A stretch of 46,985 nt of DNA from Oscillospiraceae bacterium (GTDB lineage: Bacteria; Bacillota; Clostridia; UBA1381; UBA9506), in the NCBI GenBank assembly GCA_015068615.1, contig SVKE01000004.1, positions 1-46,985 of the forward strand, read 5' to 3'. The notes under the pieces were generated by a model. That model saw nothing but the letters and a program-made list of their open reading frames with translations, did no database searches and had not been told where the DNA came from. Shown here piece by piece: positions 8,364 through 17,485 of the stretch. Position numbers and translations under genes: made by a program. The first letter of the stretch is position 1, and each line of letters begins with the position of its first letter.

Positions 8364-8366
8364 CGT

Positions 8367-8395
8367 CGGAGCAAAGTTCGCTTTGCTCCGTTTTT
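8367..8395 (+). terminator. Terminator of tRNA-Leu
   Basis: cggagcaaag-ttcg-ctttgctccg-ttttt. Confidence 0.92.
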
Positions 8396-8469
8396 CTTTG
8401 TCAAGAAAAACATCCGCTCGCTTCCTTACTCCTCCTCTTCCCCAAAAAGCAATAGCTTTTCGGGGACCC

Positions 8470-8647
8470 CGAAAGAGTTGAACTTAAGTAGAACGGCTAC
8501 CGCTCCTTTTCCCAAAAGGCATACCAAAATTATGAACTGATGACCCGAGAGCCTAAGCTGGAAATTTTAATCAGAATCGCAGAGCTGTTTCAGGTTTCTC
8601 TGGATTATCTTGTGGGCAGGACAGATACAAAAGAAATAAGCAAATAA
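8470..8647 (+). pseudogene. Fragment of an XRE-family regulator
   Basis: 8540-8647 reads MTREPKLEILIRIAELFQVSLDYLVGRTDTKEISK*, the C-terminal half of an XRE repressor; another frame upstream reads KELNLSRTATA, like a degenerate HTH start. Confidence 0.7.
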
Positions 8648-8689
8648 AACAATCAAGAGCACAGGTAAACCTGTGCTCTTGATTGTTTT
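8646..8689. terminator. Bidirectional terminator
   Basis: aaaacaatcaagagcacagg-taaa-cctgtgctcttgattgtttt perfect 20-bp stem. Confidence 0.9.
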
Positions 8690-9131
8690 ATGAACTGAAA
8701 TCCTCTGTTAACTCCAAAAGTGCCTGCTTTGAATCCAGATAAATGCCCTCGCGAAACAGCCTTCTGTCCTCCTCGCGCAGATCCTTTAAGGCAATGGGCA
8801 GCTTGTGGCTAAAGCGTTTTTCCCCAATTTCATCCACCGAGAACACGCAAACCTCACCGGCTTCCTCTTTCACAAAATAATGCTCCGACACGAGCGGTAC
8901 CGGTGTTTCTGCCGGTAGCACGGTGGTGAGTGCTGCGGCAAGCTCCGGCGGCTCTGTTGCTCCGGGTTGCGCTGAAGAGGTTTGCGCCGGTCGCGGAGGC
9001 TCGTTATTTAAGCTGCGCTCGCGGTTCATTTTAATCCCACCATAGCCAATCCCCATACCCACGGCAAAGGCACATAAAAATAAGAGAATGAAAAGCGGCC
9101 ATCGCCTTTTTTTCTTTTGCACCTGATACAT
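8688..9131 (-). CDS. Membrane-anchored protein with BofC-like C-terminal domain
   Basis: Single N-terminal TM; C-terminus VCVFSVDEIGEKRF...LREEDRRLFREGIYLDSKQALLELTEDFSS; start inferred at MYQVQKKK (9131) behind AAAAGGAG. Confidence 0.6.
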   Translation of the reverse strand: MYQVQKKKRRWPLFILLFLCAFAVGMGIGYGGIKMNRERSLNNEPPRPAQTSSAQPGATEPPELAAALTTVLPAETPVPLVSEHYFVKEEAGEVCVFSVDEIGEKRFSHKLPIALKDLREEDRRLFREGIYLDSKQALLELTEDFSS

Positions 9132-9141
9132 GGTCACACTC

Positions 9142-9219
9142 CTTTTCAAATCAAGCCTGTTACGTACATTTTGCCCGAAAATTTCGGTTTTATGTCAGAT
9201 TTTAACTTGATTTGAAAAG
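9142..9219. repeat. 14-bp perfect inverted repeat between dacF-like and BofC-like genes
   Basis: CTTTTCAAATCAAG 9142-9155 and CTTGATTTGAAAAG 9206-9219. Confidence 0.85.
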
Positions 9220-9223
9220 ATAT

Positions 9224-10372
9224 CTAGCCCTGTTTCCCGAAACACAGCTGTCTGGTGAGCTTGCCAAGCATTCCCACGAAGCCGATTTTATGCACCGGCT
9301 CCATAGCGATAATATCCGTCATGCCAATGCGCTCCCCCTCTAAGATAAATTCCACCTCACCAATTTTATCTCCGGCCTGCACCGGCGCCTCCACCCGCTC
9401 CGGCAGGGTGATGTTTTTTTCAATGCTGTTCATTTTTGCCTTGCTCACCAATAGATGAAACTCCTCAGAGATACCTGGTGTGACTTGACTCCCCGCGCCC
9501 TTATTAACCGGAATTGGCGGCAATTCCTCCTGGCTCAGCAGGCTGTCTGCCACAGCGTAATTTGCAAAGCCGTAATCCAGCAGCTTGCTGGCATCGGCAA
9601 AGCGCTCCTTGGAGGTATCTGCGCCCATAATTACGGCAATCAGGTTCATGCCACCCCGCACAGCAGAAGCGCTCAGGCAGAACTTTGCCACGCTGGTAGA
9701 ACCAGTCTTTAAGCCGTTTGCCCCTTCATAAAAGCGAATCAGCTTGTTGGTGTTGACAAGGCCAAAGGCCCCATCGCGCAGGCTATCCATCCAGATGCCG
9801 GTGAATTCTAAAATCAAGGGATAGCGCACAAGCTCACGGCTCATCAGGGCAATGTCATACGCACTGGTCAGATGCTCCGGATCATCCAGCCCGTTGCAGT
9901 TGACAAAATGCGTGTCCTGCATGTTAAGCGCCGCAGCCCTCTCGTTCATGAGACTCACAAAGGCCTCATGGCTACCGGCCACATGCTCGGCTAAAGCCAC
10001 CGCCGCATCATTCCCCGAGGCCACGGCCACAGCTTTTAACATATCCCGCACACTCATTTCCTCGCCGGGCTCTAAATACACCTGAGAACCACCCATGGAT
10101 GCCGCAAATTCGGAACAACGCACCATGTCGTCCTGTGAGATTTGACCGTTTGCGATAGCCTCCATCACAAGAAGCATGGTCATGACCTTGGTCACCGAGG
10201 CCGGTGGTCGGCGGTCATGGCAGTTTTTTTCATAAAGCACCTGTCCCGTGCCCGCCTCAATTAAAATGGCTGCAGGGGCAGACAGCGTTACATCTCCCGC
10301 ATTTTCTGCATGCACCGGCAGAACCGAAAAGCAGCAAAAGGCAGCAAGACATAAAGAAAGTAAGCGTTTCAT
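9224..10372 (-). CDS. dacF: D-alanyl-D-alanine carboxypeptidase (PBP5/DacF family)
   Basis: PPASVTKVMTMLL (SxxK), SGNDAAVALAEH (SxN), NGLKTGST (KTG); signal peptide. Confidence 0.9.
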   Translation of the reverse strand: MKRLLSLCLAAFCCFSVLPVHAENAGDVTLSAPAAILIEAGTGQVLYEKNCHDRRPPASVTKVMTMLLVMEAIANGQISQDDMVRCSEFAASMGGSQVYLEPGEEMSVRDMLKAVAVASGNDAAVALAEHVAGSHEAFVSLMNERAAALNMQDTHFVNCNGLDDPEHLTSAYDIALMSRELVRYPLILEFTGIWMDSLRDGAFGLVNTNKLIRFYEGANGLKTGSTSVAKFCLSASAVRGGMNLIAVIMGADTSKERFADASKLLDYGFANYAVADSLLSQEELPPIPVNKGAGSQVTPGISEEFHLLVSKAKMNSIEKNITLPERVEAPVQAGDKIGEVEFILEGERIGMTDIIAMEPVHKIGFVGMLGKLTRQLCFGKQG

Positions 10373-10470
10373 GACATTTTCCTCCCGTTCTTTTCGTCAT
10401 AACTAATACTATGCTGCATTCCTTCCTGATATGCAGTTTTTCACCCGGAGGAAAGTCCGTTAGAATAAAT

Positions 10471-12357
10471 TTATAAATCTGCAGAGCCCTGCGCCTCGGT
10501 TCTCTCGTTGTGTTCCTTAAACCGCAAGGCGCGCATGGCGTTGGAAATCGCCAGAACAGAAACGCCCACATCAGCAAAAACTGCCGCCCACATGCCGGCA
10601 AGGCCTATAGCACCCAGTAGGAGCACAACGACCTTTAAACCCAGAGCCAGCACAATGTTTTGCCATACAATTCGCATGGTCCTTCGGGCGATGTGCATCG
10701 CCTGCGTAATTTTTAAAAGACTGTCGTCCATCAGCACAATGTCTGCTGCTTCAATGGCTGCATCCTGTCCCATGGCACCCATGGCAATGCCCACATCTGC
10801 CCGGGTCAGAACCGGTGCATCGTTGATGCCGTCACCGACAAAAATAAGTGTCCCCCTTGAGGAGGTTTCCTGTAAAAGTCGCTCCACGCCGGCAACCTTA
10901 TCGGTAGGCAAAAGCTCTGCACACACCCTGTCGATCGGCAAGGTCTTTGTAACCTTCTCGGCCACCTTCTGCACGTCCCCCGTGAACATGACCGTGGTTT
11001 TCACTCCCTGTTTTTTTAAGGCACTAAGAGCCGCAGCTGCCTCCGGCTTAACCTCATCGCTGACGACAAGACAGCCTGCGTACCGACCCTCTGTTGCCAC
11101 ATGAACCACCGTACCATAGGCCTCCGGCTCGGCACAAAAAATCCCGATTTCTTCCATGAGTCGGCGGTTTCCAACGCATACGGCTTTTCCTTCGATTTCG
11201 GCCTGCACACCGCGCCCCGGCAGCTCCTGCAGACCCTTGATTTGCACGCTCTCTGCTTTTTTGCCCCATGCCTTTAAAATGGAAAGGGCAACGGGGTGAT
11301 TGGAATGGCTTTCGGCCAGGGCAGCAAGCTCCAGCAGCTCGCTTTTTTTCATGCCCACGGGAAAAATCTCCGTCACCGAAAAGCTGCCCTTGGTCAGCGT
11401 GCCCGTTTTATCAAGAACAATGACCTCCGCTTTTGCCAGTTGCTCTAAATATACGCCGCCCTTAACCAAGATACCGCGTCCGGAGGCACAGCCAATACCG
11501 CCGAAAAAGCTGAGCGGCACGGAAATAACCAGCGCGCACGGACAGGAAATGACAAGAAAAATCAATGCCCTATTCATCCACATGTCCCATGCACCGCCAA
11601 AAAACAGTGGCGGCAACAAAAACAGAAGCAATGCGCCAAGTACAACGCAGGGCGTATAGTACCGTGCAAAACGTGAAATAAAGCTCTCGGCTCTCGCCTT
11701 TTTACTTTCCGCATTCTCCACCAGCTCTAAAATTTTTGAAACCGTGGATTCGCTGAATGCCTTTGTCACCTCAATGTGCAAAAGCCCACTCCGGTTCACG
11801 CAGCCGCTGATAATCTCATCGCCCGGAGCGACCTCCCGTGGGACGGATTCCCCGGTCAGGGCTGCCGTATCAACCACGGAGACGCCTGCACACACCAGGC
11901 CGTCCAAAGGAATTTTTTCACCCGGACGCACTAAAATGCGCTCGCCCACAGCCACCTCCTCCGGCTCCACCGCAAGGATCTCTCCACCCCGTTCCACATT
12001 AGCAAACGCCGGACGGATATCCATAAGAGCAGCAATGGATTTGCGCGAACGCCCCACCGCATAGCCTTGAAACAACTCCCCCACCTGATAAAAAAGCATA
12101 ACGGCGGCTGCCTCGGCATATTGTCGTGTGCAAATCGCACCGATAGTGGCCAGAGACATCAAAAAATGTTCATCAAAAATCCGGCCGCAAAATAGGCCGC
12201 GTACCGCTTGATATACCACATCCCAGCCAATGATGACATAGGCCGCCAGGAAAGAGACCGCTTGGGGCAACTCCCCCTCCGGCAGGAAAAGGGCCGCAGC
12301 CATAGAGAGGGCGGCGGCCGAAATCCGTATCAGCATTTTTTTCTGTTTACTTGTCAT
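10471..12357 (-). CDS. Heavy-metal-translocating P-type ATPase (Zn/Cd/Pb type)
   Basis: ISCPCALVISVPLSFFGG (CPC), VLDKTGTLTKG, GDGINDAPVL; start at MTSKQKK behind GGAGGG; lacks an N-terminal HMA domain. Confidence 0.93.
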   Translation of the reverse strand: MTSKQKKMLIRISAAALSMAAALFLPEGELPQAVSFLAAYVIIGWDVVYQAVRGLFCGRIFDEHFLMSLATIGAICTRQYAEAAAVMLFYQVGELFQGYAVGRSRKSIAALMDIRPAFANVERGGEILAVEPEEVAVGERILVRPGEKIPLDGLVCAGVSVVDTAALTGESVPREVAPGDEIISGCVNRSGLLHIEVTKAFSESTVSKILELVENAESKKARAESFISRFARYYTPCVVLGALLLFLLPPLFFGGAWDMWMNRALIFLVISCPCALVISVPLSFFGGIGCASGRGILVKGGVYLEQLAKAEVIVLDKTGTLTKGSFSVTEIFPVGMKKSELLELAALAESHSNHPVALSILKAWGKKAESVQIKGLQELPGRGVQAEIEGKAVCVGNRRLMEEIGIFCAEPEAYGTVVHVATEGRYAGCLVVSDEVKPEAAAALSALKKQGVKTTVMFTGDVQKVAEKVTKTLPIDRVCAELLPTDKVAGVERLLQETSSRGTLIFVGDGINDAPVLTRADVGIAMGAMGQDAAIEAADIVLMDDSLLKITQAMHIARRTMRIVWQNIVLALGLKVVVLLLGAIGLAGMWAAVFADVGVSVLAISNAMRALRFKEHNERTEAQGSADL

Positions 12358-12368
12358 GGCATGCCCTC

Positions 12369-12590
12369 CTACAGCACAATGCGGCAATCCGGCTCCGTTT
12401 TGCGGCAAATTTTCTGCGCAGCCTGTAATACCCCCTCAAAGGCCGCGTCCTCTGCTACAAGTGTCAGCCTTTGACTGATGAAGCTGACATGCACCTCCTG
12501 TACGCCGTCTAATTTTCTGATTGCATCCTCAATCATTTGCCCGCAGACGGCGCATTCTAAATTTTCCAGCTTATATGTTTTTTTCATCAT
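12369..12590 (-). CDS. Stand-alone heavy-metal-associated (HMA) domain protein
   Basis: YKLENLECAVCGQMIEDAIRKLDGVQEVHVSFISQRLTL, CxxC metal site. Confidence 0.88.
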   Translation of the reverse strand: MMKKTYKLENLECAVCGQMIEDAIRKLDGVQEVHVSFISQRLTLVAEDAAFEGVLQAAQKICRKTEPDCRIVL

Positions 12591-12607
12591 GACACCCCTT
12601 GCTCAAT

Positions 12608-12964
12608 TTATTCCTCTACATGCTCCAGCCCTTGTCCGATGATTCTGCGCACATGGTCATCGGCCAGTGAATAAAACACATTTTTTCCATCCTTACGCGC
12701 CTTCACCAGCTTATTCATTTTTAAAATTTTAAGCTGGTGGGAAACAGCCGTCTGGCTCACAGCCAGCAGCTGCGCCATATCACACACGCAGAGCTCCGCC
12801 TCAAAAAGAGCATACAAAATGCGGATGCGCGTGGTGTCGCCAAACACCTTAAAGAGCTCTGCCAAATCATACAATGTCTCCTCGCTCGGCATGGCTGAGA
12901 GCACTTTTTGTAAAACCTCCTCGTGAATGTGCATAAACTCACAGCGCTCTGTTTCTTCTGTCAT
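12608..12964 (-). CDS. ArsR/SmtB-family metal-responsive repressor
   Basis: FKVFGDTTRIRILYALFEAELCVCDMAQLLAVSQTAVSHQLKILK with ELCVCD metal motif. Confidence 0.93.
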   Translation of the reverse strand: MTEETERCEFMHIHEEVLQKVLSAMPSEETLYDLAELFKVFGDTTRIRILYALFEAELCVCDMAQLLAVSQTAVSHQLKILKMNKLVKARKDGKNVFYSLADDHVRRIIGQGLEHVEE

Positions 12965-12981
12965 GGTATAACACTCCTTCG

Positions 12982-12999
12982 TATGAACATCTATTCATA
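12982..12999. promoter_or_regulatory. ArsR/SmtB-type operator upstream of the metal operon
   Basis: TATGAA-N6-TTCATA palindrome directly upstream of the arsR-like start. Confidence 0.7.
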
Positions 13000-13112
13000 T
13001 GATACTATGTTTTTCTCAATTTGTCAAGAAAAATTTCTAAAAAATAAAAAAAGGCCGCCGCGCTCATTCAGCGTGACAGCCTTTTTAAACTCTTTCTATT
13101 TATTTCTGTTAA

Positions 13113-13205
13113 CTATTTGGCAAAACGCATCGGATGGTGAGCACAGTCCTCCAGCAGGGCGCTGAGACTTCCTTTACAGGAACCAATGGCTGTTGCAACT
13201 TTCAC
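13113..13205 (-). CDS. Candidate 30-aa small ORF downstream of the GNAT gene
   Basis: GTG start behind AGGAAG: VKVATAIGSCKGSLSALLEDCAHHPMRFAK*; not in ORF track because of length. Confidence 0.35.
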   Translation of the reverse strand: MKVATAIGSCKGSLSALLEDCAHHPMRFAK

Positions 13206-13210
13206 GTCTG

Positions 13211-13750
13211 TCACTTCCTGTTGCTTAAAAATTCTTCGCGGGTCAGGCTGTAGCAAACATCGTCCACCAGCCGCCCATCATACAGCCGGCGCGCCTGACG
13301 CATCACGCCCTCATAGCGAAAGCCGCATTTTTCTATCACGCGCTTTGAACGCATGTTATCCCTAAAATGGTACACGCCGATGATATCCAGCTGCATATCC
13401 TGAAACCCGTGACGAATCAAGGCCATGGCAGCCTCCGTCATGTAGCCGCGACCCCAGTAGGTGTCGTCCAGCACATAGCCCAGCATGCGGGCGCCATCAT
13501 TCATGCGCTTAAAATCCGGATGCAGACCGCAAGAGCCAATCACTCGGCCGCTCTTTCTCTCCGTGATGGCCCAGATATAGCCGCAGGTTATAAATTCCCT
13601 TAAAATACGTTTGGAATCCTCTATGGTTTCATGGGGCTTCCAGCCGGCGTGACTGCCCACGTCCGGCTTGATGCAATACGCGTGAAGCTGCTCTAGGTCC
13701 GCCTCGCAAAAGCCGCGGAGCACCAGTCTCTCTGTTGTGATTGTCTGCAT
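13211..13750 (-). CDS. GNAT-family (RimJ-like) N-acetyltransferase
   Basis: TERLVLRGFCEADLEQL, YVLDDTYWGRGYMTEA, N(M)RSKRVIEKCGFRYEG. Confidence 0.9.
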   Translation of the reverse strand: MQTITTERLVLRGFCEADLEQLHAYCIKPDVGSHAGWKPHETIEDSKRILREFITCGYIWAITERKSGRVIGSCGLHPDFKRMNDGARMLGYVLDDTYWGRGYMTEAAMALIRHGFQDMQLDIIGVYHFRDNMRSKRVIEKCGFRYEGVMRQARRLYDGRLVDDVCYSLTREEFLSNRK

Positions 13751-13762
13751 ATTTATCTCCTT

Positions 13763-14548
13763 TTAAAAAAAGCGCCAAGGGCTATGCTCATGCTTTGCAA
13801 TTAAAACTTGCAGCCTGTCGCCAAAGGTCTCACCAAGTCTTTTTTGCATCAACGTGCAAAAGGCTATCTCTGCGTCGTAATGGTCAATTTGAATGAGGTT
13901 CACTTTGTTTTCATAGGCAAAACGGGCGTGATGATGCTTAAAATCGCCGGAAATATACACATCTGCTCCCAGTCCTGCCGCATCATACAAAAGGTCGCTG
14001 CCGCCGCCGTTACAAACGGCAATCCTGCTGACTGTGCTCATATCATCTCCCACATAGTGCAGGGGAAACTCCGGGGAATAGGCCTTCCTTGCTCTTTCGA
14101 GCAATACTTGTAGCGCGCAGGGCGCCTTCAGGGTGCCGATTCTGCCGATGCCCTCCCTACCTCCGTCAAAGGAGCACCGCTCGCTGTACTCGCCAAAAGC
14201 ATCTAAAAATACATCACACAGGCCACCCTCTGCCGAATCGAAATTCGTATGCATGGCAAAAAGGCCGATGCCCTTTTGCAAAAGCCGGCGAAGAGTGCGC
14301 GTGCCGCCCTCTGCCTCCGTCAGGCGGTTCACCGGGCGAAACATAACGGGATGATGCGTCACAATCAGCTGCGCACCGGCAGAATGTGCATCACAGACTG
14401 TCTGCTCATCAGCATCCAACGCCAGCACAACCGTCTCTATCTGCTCCGTCTCCCCCTCCACCAAGAGGCCCACATTGTCATATTCCTCTGCCAGAGCAGC
14501 GGGGGCTATTGTTTCAAAATAAGCAAGAAGTTCTTTTATAGTGACCAT
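13763..14548 (-). CDS. Nif3-like dinuclear metal centre protein
   Basis: ALAEEYDNVGLLVEG, LIVTHHPVMFRP, MHTNFDSAEGG, YISGDFKHHHARFAYE. Confidence 0.9.
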   Translation of the reverse strand: MVTIKELLAYFETIAPAALAEEYDNVGLLVEGETEQIETVVLALDADEQTVCDAHSAGAQLIVTHHPVMFRPVNRLTEAEGGTRTLRRLLQKGIGLFAMHTNFDSAEGGLCDVFLDAFGEYSERCSFDGGREGIGRIGTLKAPCALQVLLERARKAYSPEFPLHYVGDDMSTVSRIAVCNGGGSDLLYDAAGLGADVYISGDFKHHHARFAYENKVNLIQIDHYDAEIAFCTLMQKRLGETFGDRLQVLIAKHEHSPWRFF

Positions 14549-15243
14549 GCTTCACACTCCTTTTTAAGCTGCATGAGTGATGTAATCATATGGGTGCAAT
14601 GCTCCTCCTTTTCCCGCGTTTCCGGTCTTTCTGAGCGCAAAAGCCCTGCTTGCGCGGCTATATATTTTTTTAGGAGCATATCAATCAGTACCGGCGTCAG
14701 CGGGTCGCGTTTTTCCAGCAGACGCTTCCCCACATAGGCATACACCGGCTTTTCTATGGTCATACTGCCGCACTCTGCCGTAATGATGGTATAGAGCTTT
14801 TCTCCCTCTTGCGCCAGACATTCATCTAAAATAGCAAACCCGTTTTCTAAAAGCCACAGCCGAAGCTCAGGAACAGCCGTCATCGGCTGAAGTACATAGG
14901 TTTTCGCCGTGACCGGCGCCCTCGCCAATAGCTCTGCAATTAAAAGGCCACCCATACCGGCAATCACCACCGTATCAGCCTCCCCTTCGCAAAGTGCAGA
15001 AAGCCCGTCTGAAAGACGGGTTTTAATGCGGTCGCAAAGTCCATAGCGACAAATATTCTCTTCGGCTCTAGACAGCGGGCCACTCCGCACATCCATTGCC
15101 AGCGCCGTATCAATACGGCCCTTTTGGCATAGGTAAATGGGAATGTAGGCGTGGTCTGTGCCGATGTCGGCAAGGCTGCCCCCATCGGGAACGCTATGGC
15201 TGATGGCAAGAAGCCTGGGCGTCATGACAGATTCAATGCTCAT
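14536..15243 (-). CDS. trmK: tRNA (adenine(22)-N(1))-methyltransferase
   Basis: LADIGTDHAYIPIYLCQKGRIDTALAMDV, VIAGMGGLLIAELL; overlaps the Nif3-like gene. Confidence 0.9.
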   Translation of the reverse strand: MSIESVMTPRLLAISHSVPDGGSLADIGTDHAYIPIYLCQKGRIDTALAMDVRSGPLSRAEENICRYGLCDRIKTRLSDGLSALCEGEADTVVIAGMGGLLIAELLARAPVTAKTYVLQPMTAVPELRLWLLENGFAILDECLAQEGEKLYTIITAECGSMTIEKPVYAYVGKRLLEKRDPLTPVLIDMLLKKYIAAQAGLLRSERPETREKEEHCTHMITSLMQLKKECEAWSL

Positions 15244-16901
15244 TGCTCACTGTTCCTTCTGATTTCCGCACGCTTAATTTTGCCGCCCAGCGTTTTGGGA
15301 AGCTCCTTTACAAACTCCACGATGCGGGGATATTTATACGGCGCGGTGACACGCTTAACGTGATTTTGCAGCTCCTTAATCAGCGCTTCGGAGGGCTCAT
15401 AGCCCTTAGCCAGAACGATGGTGGCCTTCACCACCTGACCGCGCACCGGGTCGGGCGCTGCGGTAATCGCACATTCCACCACGGAGGGATGCTCTAAAAG
15501 AGCGCTTTCCACCTCAAAGGGGCCGATGCGATAGCCTGAGCACTTAATCACGTCGTCATTACGACCCACAAACCAGTAGTAGCCCTTGGAATCACGCCAG
15601 GCCATGTCACACAAATCGTAATTGCCACTCCCCAGCTTTTCCTGTGTCATGGCTTCATCCTTATAATAGCCGGTAAAAAGGCCTACCGGTGCTTCCTTGT
15701 CAATATCACAGATCACAATGCTGCCCTCGTCACCATCCTCACAGGGGTTGCCGTCTGCATCTAAGAGCTGAATGTTATACAGCGGTGCAGGCTTGCCCAT
15801 GGAGCCGGGCTTGGGCTCAAACCAGGGGAAGTTGGCAATGAGCACAGAGCCCTCTGTCTGCCCGAAGCCCTCGCAAAGCTTTAACCCCGTCAGCTCATAC
15901 CATTTGCTGAATACCTCAGGGTTCAGCGGCTCGCCGGCAATACAGCAATGCTTGATGGAGGAAAGGTCAAACCGAGTCACATCCTCCTGCAGCATAAAGC
16001 GGAACATAGTCGGCGGCGCACAGAAGGTCGTGATCTTATATTTCGTGATTTTTTCGAGCAGCTTAAGCGGTACGAATTTTTCCATATCATAGGCAAAAAT
16101 CACCGCTCCGCAAATCCACTGTCCGTATATTTTGCCCCAGCCGAATTTAGCCCAGCCGGAGTCGGAAACACTCATGTGCAGCTTATTCTCCTGCACCTGC
16201 TGCCAGTACTTGGCGGTGACGATATGCCCCAGGGGATACGAAAAATTATGGCGCACCATTTTGGGCATACCCGTTGTCCCGGAGGTGAAATACACCAGCA
16301 TAATGTCATCCCAGCGGGTTCCCTCCTCCCCTTCGGGGCGGGGAAATTCCTCACTCTGCGGCGCAATACCCTCTGCAAAATCCAGCCATCCCGCACGGGG
16401 TGCACCCACCAGAATTTTATGCGCCAGCGTCGGCGCCTCCGGCTCTGCCAGCTCGGCCTGCTCTATCACAAAGGGGTCGTCGACACAGACAATGGCAGAA
16501 ATTTTCGCAGCATTGGCCCGGTAGGCAATGTCCTTTTTTGTCAGCTGTAGAGAGCCGGGGATCAAAATGGCACCCAGCTTGTGGAGCGCCGTAGCGCATA
16601 TCCAATATTCCCAGCGGCGACGCAGCACCAAGAGCACCACAGAGCCTTTTTTAATACCCAGGCTTTTAAAATAATTGGCGGTTTTATTGGAAAGACGGCT
16701 GACCTCAGAGAAGGTCAGCGTTTTTTCGTTGTCATGGTCGTCGCACCAGACCAGCGCCACCTTGCTTTCATCCTGCTTTGCCCAGGCATCCACAATGTCA
16801 AAGCCGAAGTTAAAATCCTCCGGCACGTTTACCTTATAATTTTGCTTAAAGTCCTCATAGGAATCAAAATCTATCCTTGGTAAAAATCGATCAAGCAGCA
16901 A
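15240..16901 (-). CDS. AMP-forming acyl-CoA synthetase
   Basis: VYFTSGTTGMPKMV, EGFGQTEG, YWFVGRNDDVIKCSGYRIGPFEVE. Confidence 0.92.
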   Translation of the reverse strand: MLLDRFLPRIDFDSYEDFKQNYKVNVPEDFNFGFDIVDAWAKQDESKVALVWCDDHDNEKTLTFSEVSRLSNKTANYFKSLGIKKGSVVLLVLRRRWEYWICATALHKLGAILIPGSLQLTKKDIAYRANAAKISAIVCVDDPFVIEQAELAEPEAPTLAHKILVGAPRAGWLDFAEGIAPQSEEFPRPEGEEGTRWDDIMLVYFTSGTTGMPKMVRHNFSYPLGHIVTAKYWQQVQENKLHMSVSDSGWAKFGWGKIYGQWICGAVIFAYDMEKFVPLKLLEKITKYKITTFCAPPTMFRFMLQEDVTRFDLSSIKHCCIAGEPLNPEVFSKWYELTGLKLCEGFGQTEGSVLIANFPWFEPKPGSMGKPAPLYNIQLLDADGNPCEDGDEGSIVICDIDKEAPVGLFTGYYKDEAMTQEKLGSGNYDLCDMAWRDSKGYYWFVGRNDDVIKCSGYRIGPFEVESALLEHPSVVECAITAAPDPVRGQVVKATIVLAKGYEPSEALIKELQNHVKRVTAPYKYPRIVEFVKELPKTLGGKIKRAEIRRNSEQ

Positions 16902-16916
16902 TTATTTCACCCTTTT

Positions 16917-17477
16917 CTATTCGGAAATTACAGTTAGGAATACACCGGGCTCATCCCCGGCGCAGCGTTGGCCATGGAGATAGGTGGAGTTGAAGTAGAT
17001 GGAATCTCCCGGCTCTAAGATAAACTCCTCCCCATCAAAGCTGATGGCCACCCTGCCCGACAGCACGTAGTTAAACTCCTGCCCGCTGTGGCTGACAAGG
17101 TCTGCCGGCTTATCGGAGGGGTCGAGCGTAACCAGGAGCGGCTGCATAATCTTTCCCACATAACGATGTGCCAGATCCTTAAAGCCGTAGCCCGGATAGC
17201 GATCCACGCTTTTTCCCTTACCGCATCTGATGATGTGGTAGGTATCCAGCTTGGCCCGGGTACCGGTCATAATCTCATTAAAATCCACACCAAATTTATT
17301 GGCGATTTCATAAATCACACTAATGGGAATATTTTTTCCGTTCTCCTCATAATCCTGGTACACGGAAAGCTCAATGCCCAGTTCCTCAGCCAGCTCCTCC
17401 TGCGTGTAGCCGCAGGCGTCTCGCAGACCGCTGATGCGCAGCGCCAATTCCCGTAATTCTTCATTCATGATATTCAC
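16917..17477 (-). CDS. XRE-cupin transcriptional regulator
   Basis: N-terminal XRE HTH plus C-terminal cupin (GQEFNYVLSGRVAISFDGEEFILEPGDSIYFNSTYLHGQ). Confidence 0.92.
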   Translation of the reverse strand: MNIMNEELRELALRISGLRDACGYTQEELAEELGIELSVYQDYEENGKNIPISVIYEIANKFGVDFNEIMTGTRAKLDTYHIIRCGKGKSVDRYPGYGFKDLAHRYVGKIMQPLLVTLDPSDKPADLVSHSGQEFNYVLSGRVAISFDGEEFILEPGDSIYFNSTYLHGQRCAGDEPGVFLTVISE

Positions 17478-17485
17478 TCCTTGTG

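Noticed and set aside
7642-8364. ORFs 7642-7920 (+), 7648-7917 (-), 7938-8144 (+), 8077-8364 (-), 8250-8540 (+)
   Set aside because: They run through tRNA genes; the 'MAGMAGLEPTKC'/'GLEPARC' peptides are typical spurious antisense-tRNA translations
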